Shown in pieces: positions 35,106 through 46,200 of a DNA stretch of 64,000 nucleotides; position 1 is the stretch's first letter; each line of letters begins with the position of its first letter. The notes under the pieces are model-generated. The model made no database searches. It worked only from the letters and a program-made list of their open reading frames with translations, and was not told the origin of the DNA. Made by a program: the position numbers and the translations under genes. The stretch is taken from positions 868,001 through 932,000 of the forward strand of contig OZ023195.1 in assembly GCA_963995505.1 (NCBI GenBank), read 5' to 3'. Origin of the DNA: Hypericum androsaemum. Lineage: Eukaryota > Streptophyta > Magnoliopsida > Malpighiales > Hypericaceae.

Positions 35106-36663
35106 TGATGAGTGTGTAAATGCTCATGATTTGTCATATATTTCGTACGTGTTTAGTCATAATTTAAGTTATTTTTATTATGTCATGTCATGTCTTATGA
35201 TCATTTTAGTATATTTATGTTCGGGAATGGATTTCTACCCATTTTCATATTTTGTGATAGGAAATGGGGCTCAATGAAGGCCATTGAACAGGCAATTTCG
35301 AGGGACTATGTTGCAAGAGACATAACTTTCTACTTGAGCATCGGATTATAACGAATGAGATATCGTTGGAAAGCTGAAAGCGATATCTACATTTTCTCTT
35401 TTATATTCAAAACCAAATTCGTAGCGGAAAGGACCAAAAATAAAAAATACGAAGATTCGATGAAGCTGTGTAGCCCAACTAGCGACGGGGAGTTAACTAG
35501 CGGCCGCCAGTGAAATTGGAAGGCCTTCCCATTGCTAATGAACTAGCGACCACTAGTAAGGGGACCGGGAATGTTTATTGAAGACCTAACTAGTGGCCGC
35601 AAGTTCATTAGCGGCCGCCAGTTGTCCGAAGCCGAGACTTTCCAGACTTCCTAATTTGCTAGGAATTTGATTCATTTCCTATTTATTCGACTCTGTTACG
35701 GGCCAAATAACATAAATATATTATTATTTGGCTAGTTAAACTTCTAATTTAGATTAATCTCCTCTAAGTTTTCCTAATTTTGTATTAGATTCGTGGCTAT
35801 ATATAAGCCTTAGGGAGACAATCGGGAGGCAGACAATTCACGGGAGAATTGAGAACAGCCTTTAGAACTTAATAAAGGGACGGTTCCAGTTAGCACGGGG
35901 AAAGGATTGGCAAAGCTTGATCATCACGACTAAGCTTTCTCTACCTCTACCTTTATGTTAATTGCTATCATGTTCTTCGTTAATCTTTTGTGCTTTGTCA
36001 ACATGTTTAGCGAGTAGTTCTCTCGTGAGTGCGATGCCCTAATTATGTGATTACGTGTCTATATTAGCTATGGTTTGATTATCTTTCGTAGTAGTTGTCA
36101 ATTGATGATCGTAATGCTTAATCTAACTTGATCACTTAGATTATGATATTTAGTTGATAATAATGGACCGGAAGGTATTAGAATCAACGGAAGAGTCAAT
36201 TGACATGTCTTAAAGTATTAATGAGGAATCTTGATACTAAGGGATAACCCGATATGAGTTAACTTCATAATTGAGTTTAGTTTAGTTCTTGGTCTAATTA
36301 ATGAGCGGAAGTGTTGGTTAGTAATCATGGTCTACTCTAGCTTAGTTTTGTCATCCTAATGAGCAGAAGCGTTAGGGAGATGCACTAGAACACTCCGGGT
36401 ACTAGTTAGAACTTCATAAAAATCATAGTCTCGACATAGATGGGTAGTCCATAAGGGTATCGTGCTCGTTTATCTCCATTGATTTACAACTCGTCTTTTA
36501 TTTGCATTTCCGATTTAGTTTTATTTACTTTACAATCTTTTAATTTTCCCGCTTCACATAATTATTTGCATTGATTTTGTGTTCGACCCTCAGTTCGAAA
36601 CCCTACTTACTCACTATACTATTTGATTGTGCGTTTAATTGCTTATCAATTTTGCGTACATCA
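35106..36663 (+). repeat. 3' LTR of gypsy element
   Basis: 1558 bp, collinear with the 5' LTR. Scattered differences are mostly transitions, as expected after an ageing insertion. Ends in CATCA before the ACAAC duplication. Confidence 0.93.
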
Positions 36664-36668
36664 ACAAC

Positions 36669-37100
36669 CTAGCGGGACGAGTGGCCGAACGATAAAGTAT
36701 CAGGTGTTTTGCCTGCCGTCAAAGGATTCTGCTCTAGGGACTTCTTTTGCAGGTAAGATATACTCATGGTGTTACAGAATATTATGGCTTAGTGCTCGGT
36801 GGCCCCATTGCCTGGCGGGCTTTGGTCTTTTTTGGATAGCTATGGAAGATTTGCCCGAAAATTCCTTGTTGGTCATATTGCTGGGAAAATCTTTCTCTTT
36901 AACTCCAGTTATAGTCTCGGTTGACCTCTCTTCCGTATTTTTGTGACGAATTGTACAGAGATCTGTGGTGTTCCGCTTGTTCTTGGCATGTGAGATTTTC
37001 ACCATTTGCATGATTGTACATAACACCAAGATTAGTTAATTCTACTTTTTCAAAAAAATAAAATAAATTGGATTCTAGAATACCTATTAATTGGCTAGAT
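36669..37100 (+). other. Unassigned flank, possible terminal-exon relic
   Basis: This sequence adjoined 29359 before the gypsy insertion. A plausible acceptor (CTTCTTTTGCAG at 36741-36752) is followed by 28 codons (THGVTEYYGLVLGGPIAWRA within it) and a TAG at 36837-36839. The rest looks like an untranslated 3' end. I do not recognise a gene, and a competing frame is also open here. Confidence 0.25.
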
Positions 37101-37425
37101 TGTTGCATAATCTAAAAGATTAGTTAATCTAGATGATCTTGATTATGCTCTGTATAGTCTTAGTCTTAGTCTTTTGTATTAGTTATGTGTATTATGTAAT
37201 GGGTTAATATAAGTGTACTTAATAGCTGCAATTAATAATTATTAGCCACTGTGATAAATACAACTAGTCGTTGCTAATGTAACGACTATTAGAGTTGTTA
37301 TAGAATGATTAGCTTGTTCCAAGATTACTTTGTTATTTAGGCTAACAAATTATGGATGTTTATATACTAGTTTTTCAAATCAATAAAGTAAGTTAATTAC
37401 CTTCCAAATTCTCTTATTCCTTACA
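37101..37425 (+). repeat. 5' LTR of copia element
   Basis: About 325 bp, TGTTG…TTACA. It shares long stretches with 40491-40719, including GTATTATGTAAT and GCTAATGTAACGACTATTA. Confidence 0.82.
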
Positions 37426-38729
37426 AGGTATCAGAGTTTTCAATGGCTGAAAACACATACCAAACCTTTTCAAGAAGTGATTTGAACACTATTTGAAGAT
37501 AACACTCTCTTAATATTCACACCAAACACTCCACGATAAATTGTTACTTTAGAGAGTGATCTAACATCAACTTAAAGATAACACATTTTCCTTCAACGGG
37601 TGCAACTACCTTCCATAGTCTAGGGCAGCCAAGGTGTCATTGAACACTAAATGAGTAATTTGTTATGTCAGTAACATAATCACTTATGATGATAGTGAGA
37701 AAGGCAAGCCAATGATTAATTTGTCATGGCTTGGATCCTGAACTCATTCGATCTCAAGATCTATGATGTTAGATGTTGTATTGATTGCATGCTAAGTGAT
37801 AAATAGGACTCCACTAAAGTCTTATAATTCAAATCACTTCTAGATTTGTTATATAAAAGGTTTCTAGACATTGATCATCTGAAAATATATGGATGTGTGT
37901 GTTTTGTCTTTTATCAACGATAAAAAGAGACAAGTATGATCCAAAATCTGTAAAATTCAATTTTCTAAGGTACTCATCTTTTGTGGTACAAATGTTGTTA
38001 ACCCTAGAAAAAAGAAAAAATTTCAATCTAGAGATATCACTTGTACTGAAACTCAACCATATTATGTTCATAAACTTGTTAGTAATCATGATGATGAGTT
38101 TCACAGGGAGAATCACTCACGTGACACCTCTAGAACTACTGAAATTAGAAGCAGGGTATTATATGATGACATCTATCCTAATGAGGTATTTCTAACATAC
38201 CACAATGAAACTACAGAAGCATCAAAATCACAATTAATTCATGAAACTACAGCTACGAGCACATAAGGTGGCTTGGAAGGATCGTCAAATCATTTTTAGA
38301 ATTAAGAAACTCATAACTCAGAAGACTATTAAAATGATATATTCAAGTTCTTCCCTGAAGCAGTGAAGTGTATCACAGAAGGTATAAGAAAATTGCGCAT
38401 ACTCAATACGCACAAGCTTATTATCTTTTTCTGAATGTGCAGAGATACAAGACAAAAAAAACAACAAATTACGAAAGAGCGGCTATGAAATGACACAACA
38501 ATCAAGAGATCATAAAGAGTTGAAGCAGAAAAATCACGATCAGAACATTGCAAATCTATATTCTATAGCAAGGTATATTTTCTACAAGCACATCTCTACA
38601 AACTACTCTCTATTCTTGAGTAGGATTGAGTCAAAAACCGAACCAACTTGCTCTGAAAAAGCCAAGAAATTTGAAATTTGTTAGAAAGCTATATATGAGA
38701 AATTAAATGCAATAGATAAAGGTGTAGAC

Positions 38730-40490
38730 TAATACAATCTAACCTATCATCGAAAAGCATATTGATGTAGACTGTCATTCTATTAAAGAAAAAGTCCAAA
38801 GCAAGGAGATCGTTACCCTTTTGTGAGTAGCAAAGATCAATGCAGATATTGTAAAACCCGATATTTTAAATTTACGAGTTAGTAAATTAAAATGATCACA
38901 ACACACATATATAGTGTAAAATCTGATATTTTAAATATAAGAATAATTAACTGGTGACCTAATTATCATTGGCAAGCCACTCCCTCCAACTAACCCACGC
39001 CCCACCCTCTCTGCCAATATCTTCGGCACGTTAATATAACAATTTAGCTAACTTCCATTATACATCCCTTTTCTTAGAAAAGAAAATCCTTAAAGTTAAT
39101 TACACAGAACTTAGCTATCACATTGTCCGCTAATAGGCTTAAGGTTTCATATTCTAAGTTGCCAGTGTCAAGAACCTGAGTGCTCGCCACTACACCATCT
39201 TCATGGACCACAAAATCTCCAAGCCTCGTGGACCGTGGAGTTTTTTAGGGTCAATTGTTGATCTTCAAGCCTGACCTAGTTTACGACTTGGTTGATAGAA
39301 GTACAATGCTTTTAGGTAAGTTATTCTTACCTTCAATTCGAGGTACTTTTGATTTAACTATGATTTTACATTTGGGCCAAGTTATTAAAATATTTTTGAC
39401 ATTGGTATATTTTGTTATCTGATTGTCACTAAATGAATTGATTCCAATTTGTACTAGTTCATCATTTTCCTGCGATTGTTGTTTAATGCTAATTCATGTG
39501 TTTGACGATTTAACTGCTATTGGTTCAACTGTGTACTTGTTATTGGTTCCTATAATGGTGCTTCACTTGGGGTTCATGTGTTTAATGATTTAACTGTTGG
39601 AGATTAATGCGGATATGATAATTGATGGATTCATATACTGCGATTGTGTTTGGTTCGGTTACGTGAATATGAAAGTGATGGATTGTGCTTGGTGCGATTA
39701 TGTTCAGAAGTGTGTTCGTGTTCGATGCATTTTTTTGTTCGGCATGAATCATTGTATGTTCGTTATGAATCATATAGGTCCTAATGATGTTATTAATAGG
39801 TTTGGACCCATAAAAATGATGTTATCAAATCGTTTAGGACCCAATCATTGGGGGTGAAATGATGACTCCCATAAAAATGAGGGATTATACCGTTTAGGAC
39901 CCTGTCATTGGAGGTAAAACAATGACATAGCCTCATTAGGAGGATCTCCGGAGTTCCTGTCTTCATTCATCATTAGTAGATGCATAGTAGAGTCATTGTT
40001 GTCATGTTTGCATAATATATATTATGTATGGATTGTCGGTGTTTCATGTTTTGTGATTGCTTTGTATTTTCGTGGTAGCTTATTGCATCATTGTTGTTGA
40101 CATGTTTGAGGGTTAATCAGTTGTGTTCGACAATGTTTACCGTTTGAAAATAATCTTTGAACTAAGAACCGTTTTGAAATTGCTTGGGCCTGGCTTCCGA
40201 TTAGAGGTATGGACAACTTTATTGAGTAGCGAACTCACCCAAATTCGCAACGTTGTTTTTCAGGTAACAAAGAAGATCATTTGAGGTTGTCAAATGGGCT
40301 GGGTTTGAGAATAAAAGTATAGATTTTTATAGACTTTTAAGAGAGTAGAATTAAGCCTTGCGCAACTCTGTTGCGCGGCGGTTGTCTCGGTCCCGGGTTG
40401 TGACAGATATATTCACCAAGAAAATTAGCCTTGGTCCATTTCACTATCAACCACTAAAGTTGGGTTTCTTCAATCTATAGAAAGGAGGAG
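38730..40490 (+). pseudogene. copia RNase H remnant split by solo LTR
   Basis: The 3' end of copia pol reads as HIDVDCHSIKEKVQSKEIVT with SSKDQ before 38849, and continues after the nested LTR at 40406 as IFTKK…LGPFHYQPLKLGFF before the polypurine tract. The solo LTR interrupts the conserved 'DQ-A-DIFTK' region. The parent reading frame is dead. Confidence 0.75.
38850..40405 (+). mobile_element. Solo LTR (gypsy-like) nested in copia relic
   Basis: A 1556-bp sequence from TGTAAAACCCG to CGGGTTGTGACA, flanked by a perfect 5-bp duplication GATAT (38845-38849 and 40406-40410). TGTAA…CCCG starts and GTTGTGACA ends are common in LTRs of plant Tekay-type gypsy elements. No internal element sequence or second LTR is present, so it arose by LTR-LTR recombination. 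Its first ~65 bp is duplicated: TGTAAAA…TGATATTTTAAAT recurs at 38915. Confidence 0.85.
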
Positions 40491-40719
40491 CGTTGAATAA
40501 TCTAAAAAAATAGTTGTCTTGATTATGCTGTGTGTAGTCTTAGCCTATGTGTTAGTTATATGTATTATGTAATAGGTTAATACAACTATAATTAATGACT
40601 AGAATTAACGATTATTAGCAACTGTAATAAATGCAACTAGCCGTTATATTATGCTAATGTAACGACTATTATTGTTATAAAATAGCCAGTTTCAAGATTA
40701 CTAAATTAATTAGGCTGAA
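40491..40719 (+). repeat. Truncated 3' LTR of copia element
   Basis: Starts at CGTTGAATAATC directly after the AAAGGAGGAG tract and aligns with the first ~230 bp of the 5' LTR, stopping near TTAGGCTGAAC. The remainder has been lost at the junction with the next element. Confidence 0.75.
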
Positions 40720-41360
40720 CGTGTTGGGATATGTCGAGAAAAGTAAAAGAGGAAAATGTAGGCTGAGGACCGGTGCCCGCCCCGGCGCCCTCTGGGTATG
40801 AGAGTTGTTTCACGAGCCCGACGCCCGTCGGGTTGCATTGCGACCCATTTCCTATTTTGTTCTCTTGGTTTGGTGATGTTCGATGGTTCATCAAATTTTG
40901 GGTTATGGCAAAAAATGTACCAAAGATCTGCTGGTCCAACAAGGGACGGTGAGCGCGCTCTCGAGGAAGAAACTTGAGAAGATGGAGGATCAATAGTGGA
41001 AAGAGATGGAGGCCAATGCGGTGGCGACAATTTACTTGTATTTGGCGGATGATATGATGTATCACGTCATGGATGTGGAGTTACCAGCTGGGATTTGGAA
41101 GAAATTGGAGCATATGTATATGTAAAAGTCTCTATCTAACAAGCTTTTTATCTTAAGCAAAAGTTGTACGAGATTAAGATAATGGAGAGCTCATATTTGA
41201 GCCAACACATCAATATTTTCAATCAACTGTTGAGTGATTTGAGAAAGGTCGATGTGAAGTTCGAGGATGAAGACAAGACATTGTTGCTGCTGAATTCCTT
41301 GCCAAGTTCATACGAGAGTTTGCATTGCGACCTGTTCCTGTTTTGTTCTCTTGGGTGGTA
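40720..41360 (+). pseudogene. copia gag fragment
   Basis: Frames here read as a plant copia gag of UBN2 type: TIYLYLADDMMYHVMD, GIWKKLEHMYM, then YEIKIMESSYLSQHINIFNQ and LLLLNSLPSSYESL in the next segment (41164-41361 is open). Stops and a frame change break it. The fragment is flanked by a 35-bp direct repeat (40833-40868 and 41320-41354). It is a different copia family from the adjacent relic. Confidence 0.75.
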
Positions 41361-41376
41361 ATTTTCTAACAAAAAC

Positions 41377-41378
<2 letters not shown>

Positions 41379-41434
<56 letters not shown>
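41379..41434. repeat. (TA)n microsatellite
   Basis: About 28 TA dinucleotides directly after the copia gag fragment. Confidence 0.97.
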
Positions 41435-41437
<3 letters not shown>

Positions 41438-41736
41438 TGTTGTCAGATCAATAAAGTAACGTATCACCTTTTCAATTATGTGATTATTTACATAGATCAA
41501 GTCGTATCGATTTTTTCACTCCATCTCCGACTGTCTCTCAACAAAATCGTTAAATGATGTATTGGAGGTTGATGCCTGCTCAGTACTGGATGGTCAAGAA
41601 AGTTGGTGATCAGATGACAAATTTAGGATGCATTTCAGATCGACACACGAAACCACTCGTTGGAAATTGTAACGTATCCACAACACCTCCAAATTGACAG
41701 TTTTATCTTAAACAGTGCGTCGACGGTTTATTTAAA

Positions 41737-43017
41737 GGGAAAAGTTTACTTTAGTATCTTGTGGTATCACGGATATTCACTTTGGTACCCTATAATTTAA
41801 AACGCATAAAACAGGTACAATTGGTTTCAACTTTTATCAAAAACAGGTCCCAGGTAGCCTGAGTAGCTGCCCAAAATTTTTTTAACGAAATGACGTAGTT
41901 TCGTTACCGACGTGGACCGCCACATCATAAGTACCTAAGATGAGTTATCAATAACGTGACAAATGGTAAATTATCAAATAGTACCACATTTGTTTATAAT
42001 TTTCCAAAAAACCATCTCCCCTAACCTCTCCCCCTCCCTTTCAAATTCTAATTTTCTCAACCCAAGAAATGGCTTCTCTGCGAAATAGCACCTTGAACTT
42101 CGCAGGTAGGAAATTGCAAAAAATGACGACCCTTGAACTAGGGCTTGCAGCCACGAAGAAACCAAACATCTCAAACAAGCAAAAAGCAACTATGTTGGAG
42201 ATTTTAAACACATTTAAAGGAATCCATCAGTGATTATGAAGTGGGGGAATCACACACCGAGGAGGTTCGCGCGCGGGACCCACCGATCGAGCGAGTCTTA
42301 CTAAGTGGGTTAGGTTTTTGGACAACCCAATCGACGACGAACGGGCAGAAGTAGTCACCGACTGTGTAGAGCCCAATCGGCTTAGAACCCGTACCGTCCC
42401 GACAACCCAGACCCAACTACCGACAGTGAAGAGTTTGGTTGTGATTAATTGGGTTAATGATGCGGTCTTGTTACTACTTCATCACTTGCAAAGTTGTGTT
42501 CATAGCTTAAAGGTGAGATGTGCAATTGGAATCGGTGGTAAAATTTAGCTCTTGGATGTTTATTGTTTGTTTTTCCTGTGGTGGGTAGAGAGGAGGAGGA
42601 TGAAGGGAGTAGTGGAGGTGGTTACTGTGAACTTAGAACAAGTTGAGATGCTGCTCCCTTTCTGAACTGAGAAAAAGATTTATTGGCCCTTTTTTTTGGT
42701 TTCAAGGTAGACAGGGAAGAAGATGAAGTGAAAAAGACAAAGGGTCTTCTTGAATGATTATAAAAATTAGGATCATTTTGGAAAATTTTCACTTGCAATG
42801 TCACCTGCTATTCAGATAGTAAAATGTTGAGATGGCAATTCACGTAGGATCCAAAGCTGCGTCATTTTGAAAAAAAATAATGGGCAGCTACCCGGACTGC
42901 CCGGGACTTATTTTTGATAAAAGTTGAAACCAGTTGGACCTGTTCTATACGTTTTAAACTATAGAGTACCAAAGTAAGAATCTGTGATACTACAGAGTAC
43001 TAAAGTGAACTTTTCCC
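41737..43017. mobile_element. Mutator-like element upstream of MED25
   Basis: A 1281-bp element with a perfect 9-bp duplication TTATTTAAA (41728-41736 and 43018-43026). The terminal inverted repeats extend about 180 bp: GGGAAAAGTTTACTTTAGTA on the left, CTTTTCCC with matching complement on the right. The arm sequence resembles the ends at 18180 and 54429, so these belong to one family. The interior contains a 54-codon ORF at 42069-42233 and no transposase. It ends 206 bp before the MED25 start codon. Confidence 0.9.
42069..42233 (+). CDS. Small ORF inside MULE, possible captured gene 5' end
   Basis: A 54-codon ORF starting MASLRNSTLNFAGRKLQ and ending TFKGIHQ. It is preceded by a C/T-rich stretch (ACCTCTCCCCCTCCC near 42027) that resembles a plant 5' leader. 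This arrangement is what a Pack-MULE carrying the first exon of a host gene would show. No family is recognised and there is no evidence of expression. Confidence 0.25.
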   Translation: MASLRNSTLNFAGRKLQKMTTLELGLAATKKPNISNKQKATMLEILNTFKGIHQ

Positions 43018-43223
43018 TTATTTAAATTAGTACGAATAAAGTAAATCGAAGAAGAGTGGGGGAAACGACGTCGTCGTCGGTAACAAAAGTCAGATATAAC
43101 CGTTTTCAACTACAGTATTCCATCCATTCTTGATCCTCTTTCCCAGACGCCCAAAACCCTACCAATTTACGAAAATAGAAAAAAAAGAAGTCGCCTTCTC
43201 CTTTAGAGAGGAAGTCGCCGACG

Positions 43224-46200
43224 ATGGCGGAGAAGCAGCTTATCGTCGCCGTGGAAGGCACCGCCGCGATGGGCCCCTACTGGTCCACTATCCTCTCCGA
43301 TTACCTCGAGAAGATCATTAGGTTTCTTTTTGCCTTTTCTCCCCCTCATCTATTTTATATTAATCCCGAAATCGTTATTCTCGAGCAATTTAGGTTTAAG
43401 TGAGTTGAATTTCTTTTATTATTTTTTTTGATTCGTGCAGGTCCTTTTGCGCTGCTGACGTGGCAGTACAGGTACTTCGTCGTTTTGCTTTGTGAAATGG
43501 TTGCGATGAAGAAGACGGGGAATCTTGACCTCGTGCGACGCAATGTTCTCTTGTACCTGTTGGTTACACTTACTAATTCGTTTTTCTTGTTTGAATCATG
43601 CAGAAGCCGTCGAGTTCGAGTACCGAGTTCTTGTTGATCACGTTCAATTGTCATGGATCTTATTCTGGTATGTGCAACCTTTTCGATTCCCTGTATCACT
43701 TATGTCGGGGTAAAGAATGTTTGACGCATCCCCGTAATGATTCACCTGTATTTCAACAGCTTGTCTGGTTCAACGGAGTGGCTGGACTAGGGATGCTGAT
43801 GTCTTCTTACAGTGGTTGTCCGCTATACCGTTTCATGGTGGTGGTTTTAATGATGCTGCTATTGCAGAAGGACTCTCTGAAGCTCTAATGGTAAATGGTT
43901 CTCACGTTGGAATCCAAGTGATATCTGATTTTTAATTGGAACCTCTTGTATGAGCCTTTAGTAGGCCACATCTCATTCTCAACCCAAAACATTTTCTCCT
44001 TAAGTGCTCTCTTTGGGCTTCTCAGGTGTTCCCCACCCTTCCTAATGGAGGCCAAGTTCAACAGAGCATAGATGGGCAAAAGCATTGTATTCTTGTTGCT
44101 GCAAGTAATCCTTACCCCTTGCCGACGCCGGTCTATCGTCCACAGTTGCAAAGTATGGAGCAGGGTGAAAATATTGACGCACAAGTGGAAAGTCGTTTAT
44201 CAGATGCGGAGACAGTGGCTAAAGCATTTCCTCATGTACCTTTGTGTTGATTTCTTCCGTTTTCAGCTGTTGTCTAGTTTAGCATTTTCCTAAAAAAGCT
44301 AACCCGTTATCGTAATCTATGCTGCAGGCCTCTGTTTCTCTATCCGTCATCTGTCCAAAACAGCTTCCTAAACTTAAACAAATCTATAGTGCGGTATGTT
44401 AGATCTGCAAAGCTTGATTTTCCTTCCTTTTCAGCTACCCGTGTTATCTTCTAGACTACTTACGACTATCATTTATTGCAACTGAATACATACTAATATC
44501 AACGTGGGTTTAATTATGTGGACTCATTTTTGGTGCTTTTGTAAAGCACATTTTAGTGAGATGCAGAAACATTTTGTGTTCCATTGTCCTCCTGTGCTAC
44601 ATTGGTGAATCTACTAATACTTCTACCACATTCACTGCTCACCGTGCCACTTTCTTTACCTTGAATGTAGGGAAAACGTGGTACCAGAGCTGCAGATACA
44701 CCCATTGACAATGGAAAGAATCCCCATTTTCTTGTTTTAATCTCAGAGAACTTTATGGAGGCTCGTTCGGCTTTAAATCATCCTGGAATCTCAAGTTTGC
44801 CTTCCATTCAAAGCCCTGTAAAAGCAGACGTCTCTTCGGTTTCCTCAGTAACAGTTCCCCTGCCAGGTTCAATTCCCTTGAGTTTCCTGTTTAGAGTCTC
44901 AACCTACTGAACTTTTTCCCGATTTTTGTTTGCATTTTGGTATTACTTTTAGCTTCTAATATCCAGATCCTTGAATGACTTGATCTTTCTAATTGAAACC
45001 TGATCTGTATCCGCTTAAACTTTCAAGTTCAGTTCCGTAATGTCAATTAGATTTGTCATCCTTGAACGACTTTGGGTGGATCAGCTTCTTGAAAGCTGGA
45101 GGAAGCATGTCCCCTGGCTTCGGCGTCTGTAGAATCATGCTTTCTGTCTGTTTGCTTCTAACTTCGTTATTGGACGAAAAGTCAGTACTTAATTCTTGGA
45201 GCATTATCGATAGAAAAGCGACCATGCTTTGGTGCTTATGGTTTTCTATTTTTATGGGCTCATGTTAAGGGAAAAAATAAGTTCAAAGAAATCTGAATCT
45301 TATCTCCCCTTGTTGATTTTAGCAAATGGATCTTTGATGAACCGACCACCAGTTTCAGTTGGAAGTATCCCTGCCACTATTGTAAAAGTTGTAAGTGCTA
45401 TGATTATTGGTCACATTGATGTACTTAGCTCATGCATTTGTTTATAGCTGTAATTGGAAGTTTGGTGTGAGTGTGGCAATAAACTAAAGATATTATATGT
45501 AGGAGCCAGGCACTGCAACTTCCATGGGAATGGGACCTACTTTTCCTCATATTCCATCACTTCCACGCCCTGGGCCTCAAGTGGTTCCTGCGTTGCAAAC
45601 TTCTTCACCTCTGTCAACATCCCAAGATTTGGTCACTAGTGGTGAAAGCCTGCAGGACACAAAGCCTGCTGTCAGTGGGATGGCACAATCTGTTCGTGCT
45701 ATGCCTACTGCTGCAGCGAATGTGAACATACTAAATAATCTTTCTCAAGTACGGCATGCGCTAAGTGGAGGATCTTCTATTGGTCTTTCTTCAGTGAATC
45801 AAACTCCAGTTGCTATGCATATGTCAAATATGATTTCTAGTGGAATGGCATCCTCAATACCTGCTGGTCAAACAGTACTTTCATCCGGGCAACCGGGTAT
45901 TTCATCAGTAACAGGGTCCGGAGCACTTACTGGCACTTCTCAGGTCGCACAGAACAATGGGCTTGGAACATATACTTCTGCAACTTCTAATATTACCACA
46001 AATCCAAACCTTGGAATATCACAACCCATCAATAATATCCAAGGAGGTGTTAGTATGGGTCAACCCGTACAGAGCATGAGCCAGGGGAATCATTCTGGAC
46101 AAATGGTCCAAAGTAGTGTCGGCATGAACCAGAACATGGTTAACAATCTTGGCCCATCAGGTGTATCCTCAAGTGCTAGCACGATGATTCCTACTCCTGG

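Larger units (their letters stand above)
29365..36663 (+). mobile_element. Ty3/gypsy LTR retrotransposon, gag-protease only
   Basis: A 7.3-kb element with LTRs of 1559 and 1558 bp, starting TGATG and ending CATCA (CATTA in the 5' copy), and a perfect 5-bp duplication ACAAC (29360-29364 and 36664-36668). A tRNA-type primer site (TTGGCGCCGTCAACACGG) follows the 5' LTR and a GTGTGGGGGTG tract precedes the 3' LTR. The internal region holds a broken gag (31038-32283) and a gag/protease ORF (32284-33309), then 1.8 kb with no reverse transcriptase, RNase H or integrase. The gag style resembles Athila/Tat-type gypsy elements. It is a non-autonomous or internally deleted copy. Confidence 0.93.
37101..40719 (+). 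mobile_element. Decayed Ty1/copia retrotransposon
   Basis: A 5' LTR (37101-37425), a primer site AAGGTATCAGAG (37426-37437, the usual initiator-Met tRNA site of copia elements), scattered pol remains, a polypurine tract AAAGGAGGAG (40481-40490) and a truncated 3' LTR (40491-40719). Remains include an integrase C-terminal segment near 37860-37985 (…YGCVCFV…, DPKSVKFNFLRYSS) and an RNase H end (HIDVDCHSIKEKV near 38757, then IFTKK after the nested insertion). Most of gag, protease and reverse transcriptase are missing or beyond recognition. Confidence 0.82.

Noticed and set aside
36672..36730. tRNA D-arm-like GAGTGGCCGAACGATAAAG
   Set aside because: No anticodon stem or T-arm at the expected spacing.
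43355..43713. ORFs across MED25 introns 1-3
   Set aside because: They read through introns or are antisense; the spliced frame gives the conserved MED25 sequence.
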